A stretch of 64,000 nt of DNA from Desulfovulcanus ferrireducens. Its GTDB lineage: Bacteria > Desulfobacterota > Desulfovibrionia > Desulfovibrionales > Desulfonatronovibrionaceae. Positions 35,000-42,321 of the stretch are shown one piece after another. The position numbers and the translations under genes are program-made. Each line of letters begins with the position of its first letter. Position 1 is the first letter of the stretch. The DNA lies in assembly GCF_018704065.1 (NCBI RefSeq), contig NZ_JAGUQP010000014.1, positions 1 through 64,000 of the forward strand. Reading direction: 5' to 3'. The notes beneath the pieces are model-generated. The model saw only the letters and a list, made by a program, of their open reading frames with translations, did not search any database and had not been told where the DNA came from.

Positions 35000-35149
35000 A
35001 TGAATTTTTATCAGAGGTTAAAAGCTATTAGAAATACAATCAATTCAGCATACCAATTGCTAAGTCAGGTCGTAGAAAGCCTAATGGAATCAAAGAGGTT
35101 AGAGTCTAATAAGATATTTAATAATATCGAAAGAAGATATGAAATGTAA
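35000..35149 (+). CDS. Small ORF, 49 aa (second of a tiny two-gene cassette)
   Basis: MNFYQRLKAIRNTINSAYQL...FNNIERRYEM, a mostly helical, charged peptide. The AAGAAGG ribosome-binding site lies inside the end of the previous ORF. Its stop codon is 3 bp before a well-formed attC, the usual spacing in cassettes, which supports that it is a real gene. Confidence 0.5.
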   Translation: MNFYQRLKAIRNTINSAYQLLSQVVESLMESKRLESNKIFNNIERRYEM

Positions 35150-35151
35150 CT

Positions 35152-35223
35152 TTCTAACATAGCGCATCCACTTTGACCTCAAAAGCCTTGTGGCTTTGGC
35201 GTACGTGATGCGCACCGTTAAAC
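35152..35223 (+). other. attC site (well-formed)
   Basis: TTCTAAC (R'') ... GTTAAAC (R', matches GTTRRRY). Arms AACATAGCGCATCCACTT and ACGTGATGCGCACCGTT are complementary except for unpaired bases, as in attC. The central hairpin AAAGCC-TTGT-GGCTTT closes the site. 72 bp, between two unrelated cassette genes. Confidence 0.75.
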
Positions 35224-35257
35224 AACCAAACCGTGCCGTAAAAAGGAGGGACAAGTC

Positions 35258-35926
35258 ATGGAAGAATTATTCGTCTTTAGACTCAACAAATTAAAAATTC
35301 TGGACAGTCGTGAGTGGGGACCTGGCGAACTTAAGATACTAAGTTTCATTACAGGTGAAGACGTGAACCTTCCCGTGTTGGATGATCTTCAGCGCACAAC
35401 AGATCCGGAGCGAAAAAAACAACTGATCAAGGTCGCTACCCAATCGGTTCTGAGTTCAAAGGTTTTAATGCAACTGGACAACGTAAGAGACGGTCATCAA
35501 ATGACATTCGGTGACACAGGATACGCACTGTATACCGCTCAAAAGATACCGGAATCGTTCAACTGGCGTCTAATAATCCTTGAGATTGACGAAGATGTAA
35601 ACAATCTAGGACGAAAGCTAGACAATGTGATTAACGCTCCGGAATTCGATGGTTTCGTGGGCAACGTTTTAGCTCTGGCCAGCGCTGCAGCGAATCCTGC
35701 TGCTGTAGCTGGAGTTGCTATTGCAAAGTACGTGTTTGGCATAATTGCAGATACGATGATTGAAAACAAAGACGACCAGGTGGGTCTAGTTTATCAGTCG
35801 TTTACTCGAGAAGAACATTACCCCCACGGAGAGAGAAAGCGTGATAATGTTCCGGACCTGAGCAATAACGTGCTGGTTGACTATTCGATTTTCGGGACGA
35901 CTTACGAGAGACCTAAAGTTGCCTAA
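35258..35926 (+). CDS. Hypothetical protein (cassette gene)
   Basis: 222 aa. The N-terminal half (VFRLNKLKILDSREWGPGEL) looks like a beta-rich domain; the middle holds a hydrophobic Ala-rich segment (VLALASAAANPAAVAGVAIA), probably a buried or membrane-associated helix; the C-terminus ends VLVDYSIFGTTYERPKVA. I recognise no family. AAAAAGGAGGGAC precedes the ATG, 34 bp after the upstream attC. Its stop codon overlaps a GCCTAAC box. Confidence 0.75.
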   Translation: MEELFVFRLNKLKILDSREWGPGELKILSFITGEDVNLPVLDDLQRTTDPERKKQLIKVATQSVLSSKVLMQLDNVRDGHQMTFGDTGYALYTAQKIPESFNWRLIILEIDEDVNNLGRKLDNVINAPEFDGFVGNVLALASAAANPAAVAGVAIAKYVFGIIADTMIENKDDQVGLVYQSFTREEHYPHGERKRDNVPDLSNNVLVDYSIFGTTYERPKVA

Positions 35927-36005
35927 CCATTAGGATTAATCAGACCGCAAACTGCGGAGCACATATTTCAAAAGGCTGCAGCCCTGTTGTCGGTCTGATT
36001 AATCC
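35921..36005 (+). other. attC-like inverted repeat (no clear R')
   Basis: GCCTAAC (35921-35927) overlaps the stop codon and is followed by a perfect 15-bp inverted repeat, GGATTAATCAGACCG / CGGTCTGATTAATCC, enclosing 43 bp. No GTTRRRY follows. It may be a degenerate attC or a strong structured terminator. 36006-36348 after it shows only a right-end remnant of MITE C (TTTTTTTCTACAAACTC, ~36261-36277). Confidence 0.4.
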
Positions 36006-36348
36006 ACACCTTGAAATTGTAGATAAGCAATTTTTTTATATTGCTGTTGTATTGTCTTATTCTTGAACTAAGAAAATTACATCAATTCGGCCTTGGATTT
36101 GGATGTCAGGTTAAAATTTTAGCTGAGTGTTCTTGTTTTTAGACCGGAAGTTGCAAACAAATTAGGAAAAAATAAGTAAATAATCAGCTCAGAATCCATT
36201 TTCACAAAGATTAGTCTGAAAGCCGCTGTTCAAATAGGCGGGAAGTAAACGTTGTATTTGTTTTTTTCTACAAACTCGGTAGCTCTGTTAATTGAAACTG
36301 CGGCGCACAGGACGCTTCAACGAATTTTCTGTAGGGAGGTATTTTTAG

Positions 36349-36693
36349 ATGAAGGAAAACTGTGAATTACAAGCGCAGCTTACGTTCAGGATAGTGGTTA
36401 TCGGAATCGCGTTCCTTTTGATTGCATTCGTTGTCTCTGTCCTTGTTTTCAAGAACTCGGAAAATCCGGCAGAAAGCATCGTCGCTGTGTTGGGAGCCGT
36501 TACAGGAGTGCTGGGGTCGCTAGTCGGCTATGTGGCGGGTCAGGCAGGAAAGGAGAAGGCAGAGGAGCGTGCTTCTAAAGCCGAACGTCAACTGACAGCA
36601 GTTGTCGATAAGGGTGGGCAAGGCATATTAGAGCAAGCCAGGGAGGCCTACCCTGACATATTTAATATAGTGAGGGATAGACAAAATGTATAA
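36349..36693 (+). CDS. Small membrane protein, two helices (cassette gene)
   Basis: 114 aa. TM1 FRIVVIGIAFLLIAFVVSVL (~13-32) and TM2 VAVLGAVTGVLGSLVGYVAG (~47-66), then a basic helical tail KEKAEERASKAERQL and a segment VVDKGGQGILEQAREAYPD. Strong GTAGGGAGG site. Overlaps the next gene by 8 bp. The tail segment is duplicated downstream. Function unknown. Confidence 0.65.
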   Translation: MKENCELQAQLTFRIVVIGIAFLLIAFVVSVLVFKNSENPAESIVAVLGAVTGVLGSLVGYVAGQAGKEKAEERASKAERQLTAVVDKGGQGILEQAREAYPDIFNIVRDRQNV

Positions 36694-37060
36694 ACATATC
36701 GAGGATAACGGAGATATTCATATGCTTGTAAACAGCAAAGGTGAAACATTGCTTGTATGCGCTGAATGTGGGCGGAGATGGCATGGAAGGGTTATCTCGT
36801 TCAAAGACGATAAGCCGCCGAGTCATCCCCAGAAGTACTTCGCTAAGCTGCATTCTGCTGGTTCAGCAGTTGTCGATAAGGGTGGGCAAGGCATATTAGA
36901 GCAAGCCAGGGGGGGCTACCCTGACATATTTAAATAATATAGTGAGGGGTAGACAAAATGTATAAACATATCGAGGATAACGGAGATATTCATATGCTTT
37001 AAATAGCAAAGGTGAAACATTGCTTGTATGCGCTGAATGTGGGGGGAGATGGTATGGAGA
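36599..37060. repeat. Tandem duplication, ~268-bp unit
   Basis: GCAGTTGTCGATAAGGGTGG at ~36599 recurs at ~36867, and the following ~180 bp are repeated with few changes (through ATGTATAAACATATCGAGG and GTATGCGCTGAATGTGGG). The second unit has lost one G. Confidence 0.85.
36686..36937 (+). CDS. Small protein with C-terminus replaced by a tandem duplication
   Basis: 83 aa, MYKHIEDNGDIHMLVNSKGE..., with a CAEC pair. After about residue 57 the frame runs into a second copy of the upstream gene's tail (VVDKGGQGILEQAR again), so its own C-terminus has been replaced. The intact C-terminus is probably the one still readable in the frameshifted copy downstream. No family recognised. Confidence 0.5.
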   Translation: MYKHIEDNGDIHMLVNSKGETLLVCAECGRRWHGRVISFKDDKPPSHPQKYFAKLHSAGSAVVDKGGQGILEQARGGYPDIFK

Positions 37061-37178
37061 GTTCACCCCGTTCAATGACGATAAGACAAATACTACCCGG
37101 CAGTACTTTGCTGAGCTGCTTTCTGCTAATCCAGAGCTTCTTGTGAGTTTGAATATAGACTTGGACAAATTATTATAG
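36958..37178 (+). pseudogene. Frameshifted second copy of the 36686 gene
   Basis: Starts MYKHIEDNGDIHML, then stops because CTTGTAAACAGC of the first copy has become CTTTAAATAGC (one base lost). Past the shift the frame reads NSKGETLLVCAECGGRW and ends LVSLNIDLDKLL, giving a ~73-aa original protein. An attC follows 11 bp later, so this copy keeps the native 3' end of the cassette. Confidence 0.75.
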
Positions 37179-37188
37179 TTTTATGAAG

Positions 37189-37362
37189 AGCTAACGAGCC
37201 AATTAAGGCGTCTCCTCGCTACGCTCGGTCCGCTTATTGGTGACGTTGAGCCTGTAGAAAACACCCAAAATAACCGATTTTCTGAAATTCGGGAATAGGA
37301 ATTTCAGGTAGTTATAAGTCCATAAATTGTAAAAAAGGGTTTTTTCTACAGACTCGTTAGGG
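37189..37362 (+). other. attC site, interrupted by MITE C at GTT
   Basis: Left arm GCTAACGAGCCAATTAAGGCG and right arm CGCTTATTGGTGACGTT are complementary with unpaired bases; the loop is a hairpin TCGCTACGCTCGG. After the GTT (37245-37247) a 108-bp element starts; it is followed by GTTAGGG (37356-37362). Removing the element and one GTT restores ACGTTAGGG, a near match to R'. Confidence 0.7.
37248..37355. mobile_element. MITE family C, copy 2
   Basis: GAGCCTGTAGAAAACACCC at the left and GGGTTTTTTCTACAGACTC at the right form the inverted ends, and GTT is repeated on both flanks. No ORF. Confidence 0.78.
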
Positions 37363-37370
37363 GGATAAAA

Positions 37371-37952
37371 ATGAAATACAATGCTGATGTTTTCTGTGTA
37401 CAGTTTCCGATCGTCAAACAATTTATTTATCACTTGATATGCTACAGGGAATTAAACCGTGTCCTCCAGGATCTTGACCTTAAGAACGAATTCTGGACAT
37501 ACACCTCAAATGCTCACCTTTTGCAATGCACCATTTTATGGTGCATGGTTTTCGGTTCAGATGGATGCAATCGGACACATTGGAAGAATTTATGTGGTTC
37601 AGATTCTGTCAAGCTTAAAGATAGCTTTAGGCAAGGTCTCTTCAAGTCGACAAAATTAAACCAGGAAACTTGGCAGGTGTATTGGAATAAGATGAATAGT
37701 TTCAGAGGTGGTTATGCCGCCCATCGGGAACTAGAATTTACTGATCCCGTTCCAGATTTTACTACTGCTCAAGAAGTCGCTTACTTTTACGATCAATGGA
37801 TTCGTGAGGTGATTCTTCCAGATGTTTTTGATGAGCCGCCTTTAAAAAAATCAGCGTTTAAAATACAGCAGGAAATTAGGCCATTAGCTGTGCATTTTCT
37901 ATCAGAAACTTATCTATTAAAATTCCACGCCAAGCAAAACGCTGGACACTGA
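37371..37952 (+). CDS. Hypothetical protein (cassette gene)
   Basis: 193 aa, soluble, rich in aromatics, with CTILWCMVFGSDGCNRTHWK (residues ~54-73) as its most distinctive block and RGGYAAHRELEF in the middle. The all-alpha look and the R..H-type spacing recall HEPN-like proteins, but I cannot place it in a family. It starts a few bases after the attC/MITE C junction, and its last codons overlap the next attC. Confidence 0.72.
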   Translation: MKYNADVFCVQFPIVKQFIYHLICYRELNRVLQDLDLKNEFWTYTSNAHLLQCTILWCMVFGSDGCNRTHWKNLCGSDSVKLKDSFRQGLFKSTKLNQETWQVYWNKMNSFRGGYAAHRELEFTDPVPDFTTAQEVAYFYDQWIREVILPDVFDEPPLKKSAFKIQQEIRPLAVHFLSETYLLKFHAKQNAGH

Positions 37953-38004
37953 CTGGCAAAATTCGCTACGCTCGTTTGTCAGCAGGTCAGCGCTGGTGTT
38001 ATGC
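37934..38004 (+). other. attC site
   Basis: GCAAAAC then AACGCTGGACACTGACTGGC pairs with GTCAGCAGGTCAGCGCTGG...GTT; the loop holds TTCGCTACGCTCG, the same hairpin motif as in the previous attC. The R' box GTTATGC is the variant found in VCR-like repeats. It overlaps the end of the upstream ORF; the next gene starts 20 bp later. Confidence 0.68.
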
Positions 38005-38023
38005 ATTTTAGGACCTAGCTCAC

Positions 38024-38881
38024 ATGGTTTTATGGCTAAAAATACCGCTTGTTCTCGTTGCCCTGGGCATTTTGGCTTTGATATTGGCCGCATGGATTGG
38101 AACAGTTATCTGGGACAAATCAACATCTCGCCTTGTTGAAACGCTTTCAGCATCTCAGGAGAACCATTCACAAGATAGAGTTAATTTCAAGGAACTTAAT
38201 AGCTTGCCGGAGCCTGTAGCAAGGTATTTTCGTCTTGTTTTAAAGGAGGGGCAGCCAATAATTCGTTCCGTCAAGCTTTCCCAAAAAGGAGAATTCCGGA
38301 CAAGACCAACGGACAAAAAATGGGCCAATATGGAAGCAGTGCAGCATTTTACAGCAAGAGGCCGGGGGTTCGTTTGGGATGCTAGTATTCGAATGATGCC
38401 ACTTTTGACGGTGCGTGTTCGTGATACATATGTAAAAGGACAAGGGTTTATGACTGCTAAGCTTATGTCCTTAATAACCGTGGTTGATGAACACGATAAA
38501 TCAGAGCTAAACGGTGCTGCTCTCCAACGATATCTGGCTGAAGCGGTCTGGTTCCCTACAGCACTTCTTCCCAGTCAAGGTGTAGAGTGGAGCGAGATAA
38601 ATAATCACACAGCCAGGGCAACTCTCAGGGATTACAATACATCGGTATCACTGGAGTTTCATTTTAACCAGGTCGGCGAGATCGTAGGAATTTACACTCC
38701 GGGTAGATATCGTGAGGTAAATGGAAAGTACGAGCTGACACCCTGGTCTGGTCAATATAGAAGGTATGAAGAACGAAATGGTATCCGAATTCCTCTGGAA
38801 GGGGAAGTTAAATGGGAGTTATCTAGCGGCAGCTTTCCATATTGGAAGGGAGAGCTTGTTGAGATTGAGTATGTCTTTTAA
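38024..38881 (+). CDS. DUF6544-like membrane-anchored protein (cassette gene)
   Basis: 285 aa with one N-terminal helix (LVLVALGILALILAAWIGTV) and an outer beta-rich domain. LPEPVARYFRLVLKEGQ, the block ARGRGFVWDASIRMMPLL and RRYEERNGIRIPLEGEVKW match the pattern of proteins annotated DUF6544 (function unknown). A partial attC-like sequence (GCATAACATGGCGTTC, 38909-38924) follows and is cut by repeat D5. Confidence 0.8.
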   Translation: MVLWLKIPLVLVALGILALILAAWIGTVIWDKSTSRLVETLSASQENHSQDRVNFKELNSLPEPVARYFRLVLKEGQPIIRSVKLSQKGEFRTRPTDKKWANMEAVQHFTARGRGFVWDASIRMMPLLTVRVRDTYVKGQGFMTAKLMSLITVVDEHDKSELNGAALQRYLAEAVWFPTALLPSQGVEWSEINNHTARATLRDYNTSVSLEFHFNQVGEIVGIYTPGRYREVNGKYELTPWSGQYRRYEERNGIRIPLEGEVKWELSSGSFPYWKGELVEIEYVF

Positions 38882-38949
38882 GCGAACGCCGACATACAAA
38901 AAGAGAATTGCATAACATGGCGTTCACCTGACCGCTATTCCTCTGCTCT

Positions 38950-39523
38950 TCATTGCGCCTTTTGACTACCCGCCTTATCTCACAACAGATTAAAATAACA
39001 TAAAATTTGAACCCTTCCTTATATCTAACACCTAAGTTGAGCGATTTTTAATTGAGTTTTTCGTTAACCTTTTGGAATAAAATTAGATTTTGAGCCAGCG
39101 ATTTTCACTCAATAGGTGAGATTGCCACGGGCAGCTTCACTGCCCTCGCAATGACAATCTCGCCCCTGTCATTGCGAGCTTAAGCAAAGTGGAGCGAAGC
39201 AATCTCAAACTTTGGACTGCAAAAAAATCGCACAAGTTAGGATTTAACTTGTTTTTAACTTTTCACATCTCACGCAGTACCCTTTAAAAAAATTACGAGA
39301 AGCGAATTAGTTTTTTACTGGAAATAATGTTATTATATTAAGTTGGTGAAAAGTAAGTTTTAAGGCTAACTAACTTCTAGTAATAATTTAAATTTTTACA
39401 TTAATCGTTTAAAATGATGGTATAAGTTTAATACAGGTGATCTGATTAATAATGGTTTTAAATTATCATAAAAGCCATTCTTCTCATTTTTTACTTGAAA
39501 TAAAAATGAGTTAATCTTATAAA
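38950..39523 (+). promoter_or_regulatory. Repeat D, copy 5, with conserved promoter
   Basis: TTTTGACTACCCGCCTTATC at the left, a family A insertion, CTCACGCAGTACCCTTTAA, and the promoter TTGAAA (39495-39500), 17 bp, TATAAA (39518-39523). It begins within what looks like an attC-like sequence after the DUF6544 gene, and lies ~120 bp before the YaiI-like gene. Confidence 0.75.
39037..39238. mobile_element. MITE family A, copy 6 (long form), inside repeat D5
   Basis: TTGAGCGATTTTTAATTGAG to AAAAAAATCGCACAAG, with core GAGATTGCCACGGGCAG. Same insertion point in D as copies 4 and 5. Confidence 0.78.
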
Positions 39524-39643
39524 AAATAAGTATTAAATGACACATAAATTTATCTTGTTGGTATGTAACATACAGCGGATACAACAGAAGGTAGGCGAGT
39601 TTTGAGGTTTCCAAAAGCGAATATAGCAGGAAAAGATAATTTA

Positions 39644-40096
39644 TTGCGAATTTGGGTCGACGCCGATGCATGCCCAAACGTTATTAAAGAGATCCTATTT
39701 CGTGCAGCTGTAAGAGTACAAGTCATTATCACTTTAGTGGCCAACCGGTCGCTGAGAATACCCCACTCACGTTTTATCAAGAACGTCCAAGTGCCACCCG
39801 GTTTCGATGTTGCAGATAACCACATCGTTCAACAAGTACGCCCAGGGGATCTGGTTATTACCGCAGATATTCCTCTTGCTGCCGCCATTATTGAAAAAGG
39901 AGGCCACGCACTTAACCCTCGAGGTGAACTTTATACAACTGATAATATCCGGCAGCGCTTGGCAATGCGTGATTTTGGGGAAGAGTTAAGAAGTACGGGA
40001 GTGGATACCGGTGGTCCATCACCTTTTAGCCGGCGCGACCGCCAAATTTTTGCTAGTAAACTAGATTGTTTTCTAGCTAAGTGCAAAATTGCGTAA
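39644..40096 (+). CDS. YaiI/YqxD family protein (DUF188)
   Basis: A 150-aa PIN-like fold family. It starts [18 protein letters not shown] with the conserved Asp pair; DIVQ-like [24 protein letters not shown] (key Asp in ITADIPLA) and [21 protein letters not shown] are family signatures, with [17 protein letters not shown] at the end. TTG 39644 with AGGAAAAG upstream gives the usual length; an upstream TTG at 39602 adds 14 residues. Predicted nuclease-like, unproven. Confidence 0.92.
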   Translation: MRIWVDADACPNVIKEILFRAAVRVQVIITLVANRSLRIPHSRFIKNVQVPPGFDVADNHIVQQVRPGDLVITADIPLAAAIIEKGGHALNPRGELYTTDNIRQRLAMRDFGEELRSTGVDTGGPSPFSRRDRQIFASKLDCFLAKCKIA

Positions 40097-40356
40097 AGGG
40101 TTGCAAATGCACATATCAATGGCATGCAGCTGACCGCATTTGCCCTCGGTGGTTTTTTGAAGCCTTGTCTCCCGCATGAAGTTTGGTGCAATTTTAAAGT
40201 TGTTTGCTCCGCGTGTTTGGCGCAGCTTACGCCTATACGTTGAGCCTGTTGAAAATCTCCAAAATGGGCGATTTTTTGAAAATTGGACATAGTAATTTCA
40301 GCTAGTTACAAGCCCATAAATCGCAAAAGATGGATTTTTTTACAGACTCGTTGTGT
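40088..40356 (+). other. Long VCR-like attC candidate, interrupted by MITE C at GTT
   Basis: After the YaiI stop come GCATTTGCCCTCGGTGGTTT, TGAAGTTTGGTGCAATTTTA and GTTTGCTCCGCGTG, in the style of ~125-bp VCR-type sites, ending ACGCCTATACGTT (40239-40241). MITE C starts there, followed by GTTGTGT (40350-40356). The arms are less clear than in the shorter sites. Confidence 0.45.
40242..40349. mobile_element. MITE family C, copy 3
   Basis: GAGCCTGTTGAAAATC to GGATTTTTTTACAGACTC, flanked by GTT on both sides. Shares AGTTACAAGCCCATAAATCG with copy 1. 108 bp. Confidence 0.75.
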
Positions 40357-40445
40357 GGAATGAGGTGGCATGCAAAGACTTTAATAAAATTAGTTGAACA
40401 AATAGATATTCATATTAGAAATAGAACCTAAAAATAGGGGAATAA

Positions 40446-40904
40446 ATGAAGAAAATATTGACCGTCTTGGGGGGTATTTTTGTTGTTCTTGTAATTGTGA
40501 GCATTATTGGATTTCTAATATTGAACTATTTCGGTAATAATTTAGATACAGAAAGTATGGCTTATGTTGATGAAAATATACCCAAAATTATTAGTGCATG
40601 GGATTCAAATGAATTAATCAACCAAGCAAGTCCTGAATTACTCCAAGTTATGTCTAAAGAAAAAATAGAATATTTTTTTAAATTTTTTTCAGATAGGTTG
40701 GGTTCATTAAAAGAATATAAAGGTTCTAAAGGTAAGGCAAATATTTTTATAACTACAGGAGAAGGGAAAGTAATTACTGCCGCATACTTAGCCGAGGCAT
40801 TATTTGAAAAAGCTCCTTCGACGATCCAAATTCGCATAATAAAACATGACGACAAATGGCAGATTTTAGAGTTTCGTGTAAATTCCGATGCTCTTATCCC
40901 ATAA
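40446..40904 (+). CDS. Hypothetical membrane-anchored protein (cassette gene)
   Basis: 152 aa. One N-terminal helix (VLGGIFVVLVIVSIIGFLIL), then an exported domain with NIPKIISAWDSNELINQASP and RIIKHDDKWQILEFRVNSD. This pattern of a short helix bundle followed by a beta sheet resembles NTF2-like extracytoplasmic domains, but no family is assigned. ATAGGGGAATAA precedes the ATG. Followed by a VCR-like attC candidate. Confidence 0.72.
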   Translation: MKKILTVLGGIFVVLVIVSIIGFLILNYFGNNLDTESMAYVDENIPKIISAWDSNELINQASPELLQVMSKEKIEYFFKFFSDRLGSLKEYKGSKGKANIFITTGEGKVITAAYLAEALFEKAPSTIQIRIIKHDDKWQILEFRVNSDALIP

Positions 40905-40930
40905 CTGTTTGATTTAATGATATCTTTTGC

Positions 40931-41061
40931 ACACAACAAGGCTTTGTATCCTGAATGCGTTCCTGCTGGCATGTTGCCTTTAACGAGTATCGAATAAGCC
41001 CTAAACGTCATGCCCGTTTTCGCGTTCGGGGGGATGCGTCCGGTGAGCGTGGCCGTTAGTT
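40931..41061 (+). other. attC candidate, VCR-like length
   Basis: ACACAACAAGGCTTTG at the left and GAGCGTGGCCGTTAGTT at the right pair partly (CAACAAGGC / GGCCGTTAG). The centre contains CATGCCCGTTTTCGCG and GGGGGGATGCG. R' reads GTTAGTT. 131 bp. It lies between two unrelated genes at the expected place. Confidence 0.45.
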
Positions 41062-41114
41062 GAAACATATATAATGTTCAAAAACATAGGGGTAGAAAAG
41101 ATGAGATTAGAAGT

Positions 41115-41309
41115 ATGAAAGGTGCAAATCGTGTAAATATAAAGCCAGGTTTGCGGGTTTTAATTGTATTAAAGAAGGACCAGCGAACAGGAAAACTAAC
41201 GGAAGGAATAGTGAAAGGTATTCTGACAAAATCTTCTACTCATCACCATGGTATTAAAGTCCGCTTAGAAAGTGGTGAAATTGGGCGAATTAAAGAAATG
41301 TTAGGTTAA
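41115..41309 (+). CDS. YwbE family protein (DUF2196)
   Basis: 64 aa. NIKPGLRVLIVLKKDQRTGK, LTEGIVKGILTKSSTHHHGI and KVRLESGEIGRIKEML cover the whole small beta-barrel family. Function unknown; broadly spread in bacteria. GGGGTAGAAAAG lies upstream. A GGCTAAC half-box (41334-41340) follows, but no complete attC is recognisable. Confidence 0.92.
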   Translation: MKGANRVNIKPGLRVLIVLKKDQRTGKLTEGIVKGILTKSSTHHHGIKVRLESGEIGRIKEMLG

Positions 41310-41484
41310 GGGTGTCAAATAATAAAAGGCAATGGCTAACAACTGGATGACCTCGGGTTTGCTGTAAGCTATTTGCTAGTATGAATTGCAAACTAAATAT
41401 TGAATAAAAAATTTATTTCCTGACTACAACAGAGTATGGGGTGAAAGATAGGCCGCTAATTTCCGGTTGTAGGAATAGGTTGTA

Positions 41485-42165
41485 ATGATAATGGGTGGCA
41501 AATTACAGGCGAAACTGAATTTTAAAAGCCAAACTTGTCCATTATGCAAAAAAGCGGAGCTTAGCAAAATCCACAAGGACAGGCGCCGTGACTATTTTCT
41601 TTGCCAGGCGTGTAAATTAGTCTTTGTGCCATCGGCGCAGTTTTTATCTGCGAAAGATGAAAAGGCCGAATATGATTTGCACCGCAACTCTCCGGATGAT
41701 CAAGGCTATCGTCATTTTTTAAGCCGCTTATTCATCCCCCTGCAAGAAGTTTTGGCACCCGGAAGTCATGGCCTGGATTTTGGTTCCGGCCCCGGTCCTA
41801 CGCTTTCTATCATGTTTGAGGAAGCCGGACATTCCATGGTAATCTATGACCGTTTTTATGCGCAAAATCCACTTGTGCTGGAAAATCAATACGACTTTAT
41901 TACTGCTACCGAAGTGGTGGAGCACCTGCATGACCCGAAAAAAGAGATGGATAGATTGTGGGGTTGCTTGAAGCCGGGTGGCTGGCTGGGCATAATGACC
42001 AAGTTGGTTTTTGACCGTGAGGCGTTTGCACATTGGCACTATAAAAACGATCCTACCCATGTCTGTTTTTTTGCCCGGTCGACGTTTGAATGGATAGCCG
42101 ACCAGTGGCAGGCTAAGCTGACTTTTGTTGGTAAAGACGTGATTCTTTTTTACAAAAAGAATTAG
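41485..42165 (+). CDS. Class I SAM-dependent methyltransferase with N-terminal zinc ribbon
   Basis: 226 aa. CPLC (residues ~18-21) and CQAC (~40-43) form a zinc-ribbon-like pair; the methyltransferase domain follows with GLDFGSGPGPTLSIMFEEAG (motif I), MVIYDRFY, FITATEVVEHLHDPKKEM (post-I) and LKPGGWLGIMTKL. Substrate unknown. Plus-strand cassette-like context; downstream, GAAGGTCA and TTTTGACCTTC (42193-42256) form an inverted pair that may be a diverged attC. Confidence 0.88.
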   Translation: MIMGGKLQAKLNFKSQTCPLCKKAELSKIHKDRRRDYFLCQACKLVFVPSAQFLSAKDEKAEYDLHRNSPDDQGYRHFLSRLFIPLQEVLAPGSHGLDFGSGPGPTLSIMFEEAGHSMVIYDRFYAQNPLVLENQYDFITATEVVEHLHDPKKEMDRLWGCLKPGGWLGIMTKLVFDREAFAHWHYKNDPTHVCFFARSTFEWIADQWQAKLTFVGKDVILFYKKN

Positions 42166-42321
42166 GAAAAGAGCTTTATCTGTGAAGGTCATAAAAAAGA
42201 CAGCTATCAAAGCGGCTGCACCTGCGTTCCAATGCGCCCGGTGAGTTTTGACCTTCGGAGGAAAACAATGTAAACGTGCTAGTTCTTTTTATCGCTCTAA
42301 ATTAGATATTCGTTACCTGCC

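Noticed and set aside
34825-35149. Calling the tiny ORF pair a toxin-antitoxin system
   Set aside because: Gene arrangement fits, but neither peptide shows a known toxin or antitoxin motif; kept only as a possibility.
35933-36005. Simple rho-independent terminator
   Set aside because: The 15-bp perfect stem encloses a 43-bp loop and has no T run; its GCCTAAC start at the stop codon fits a degenerate attC better, though with low confidence.
37371-37952. HEPN-type abortive-infection protein
   Set aside because: Alpha-helical look and an R/H pattern suggested it, but no convincing R-x4-6-H catalytic motif could be fixed, so it is left as hypothetical.
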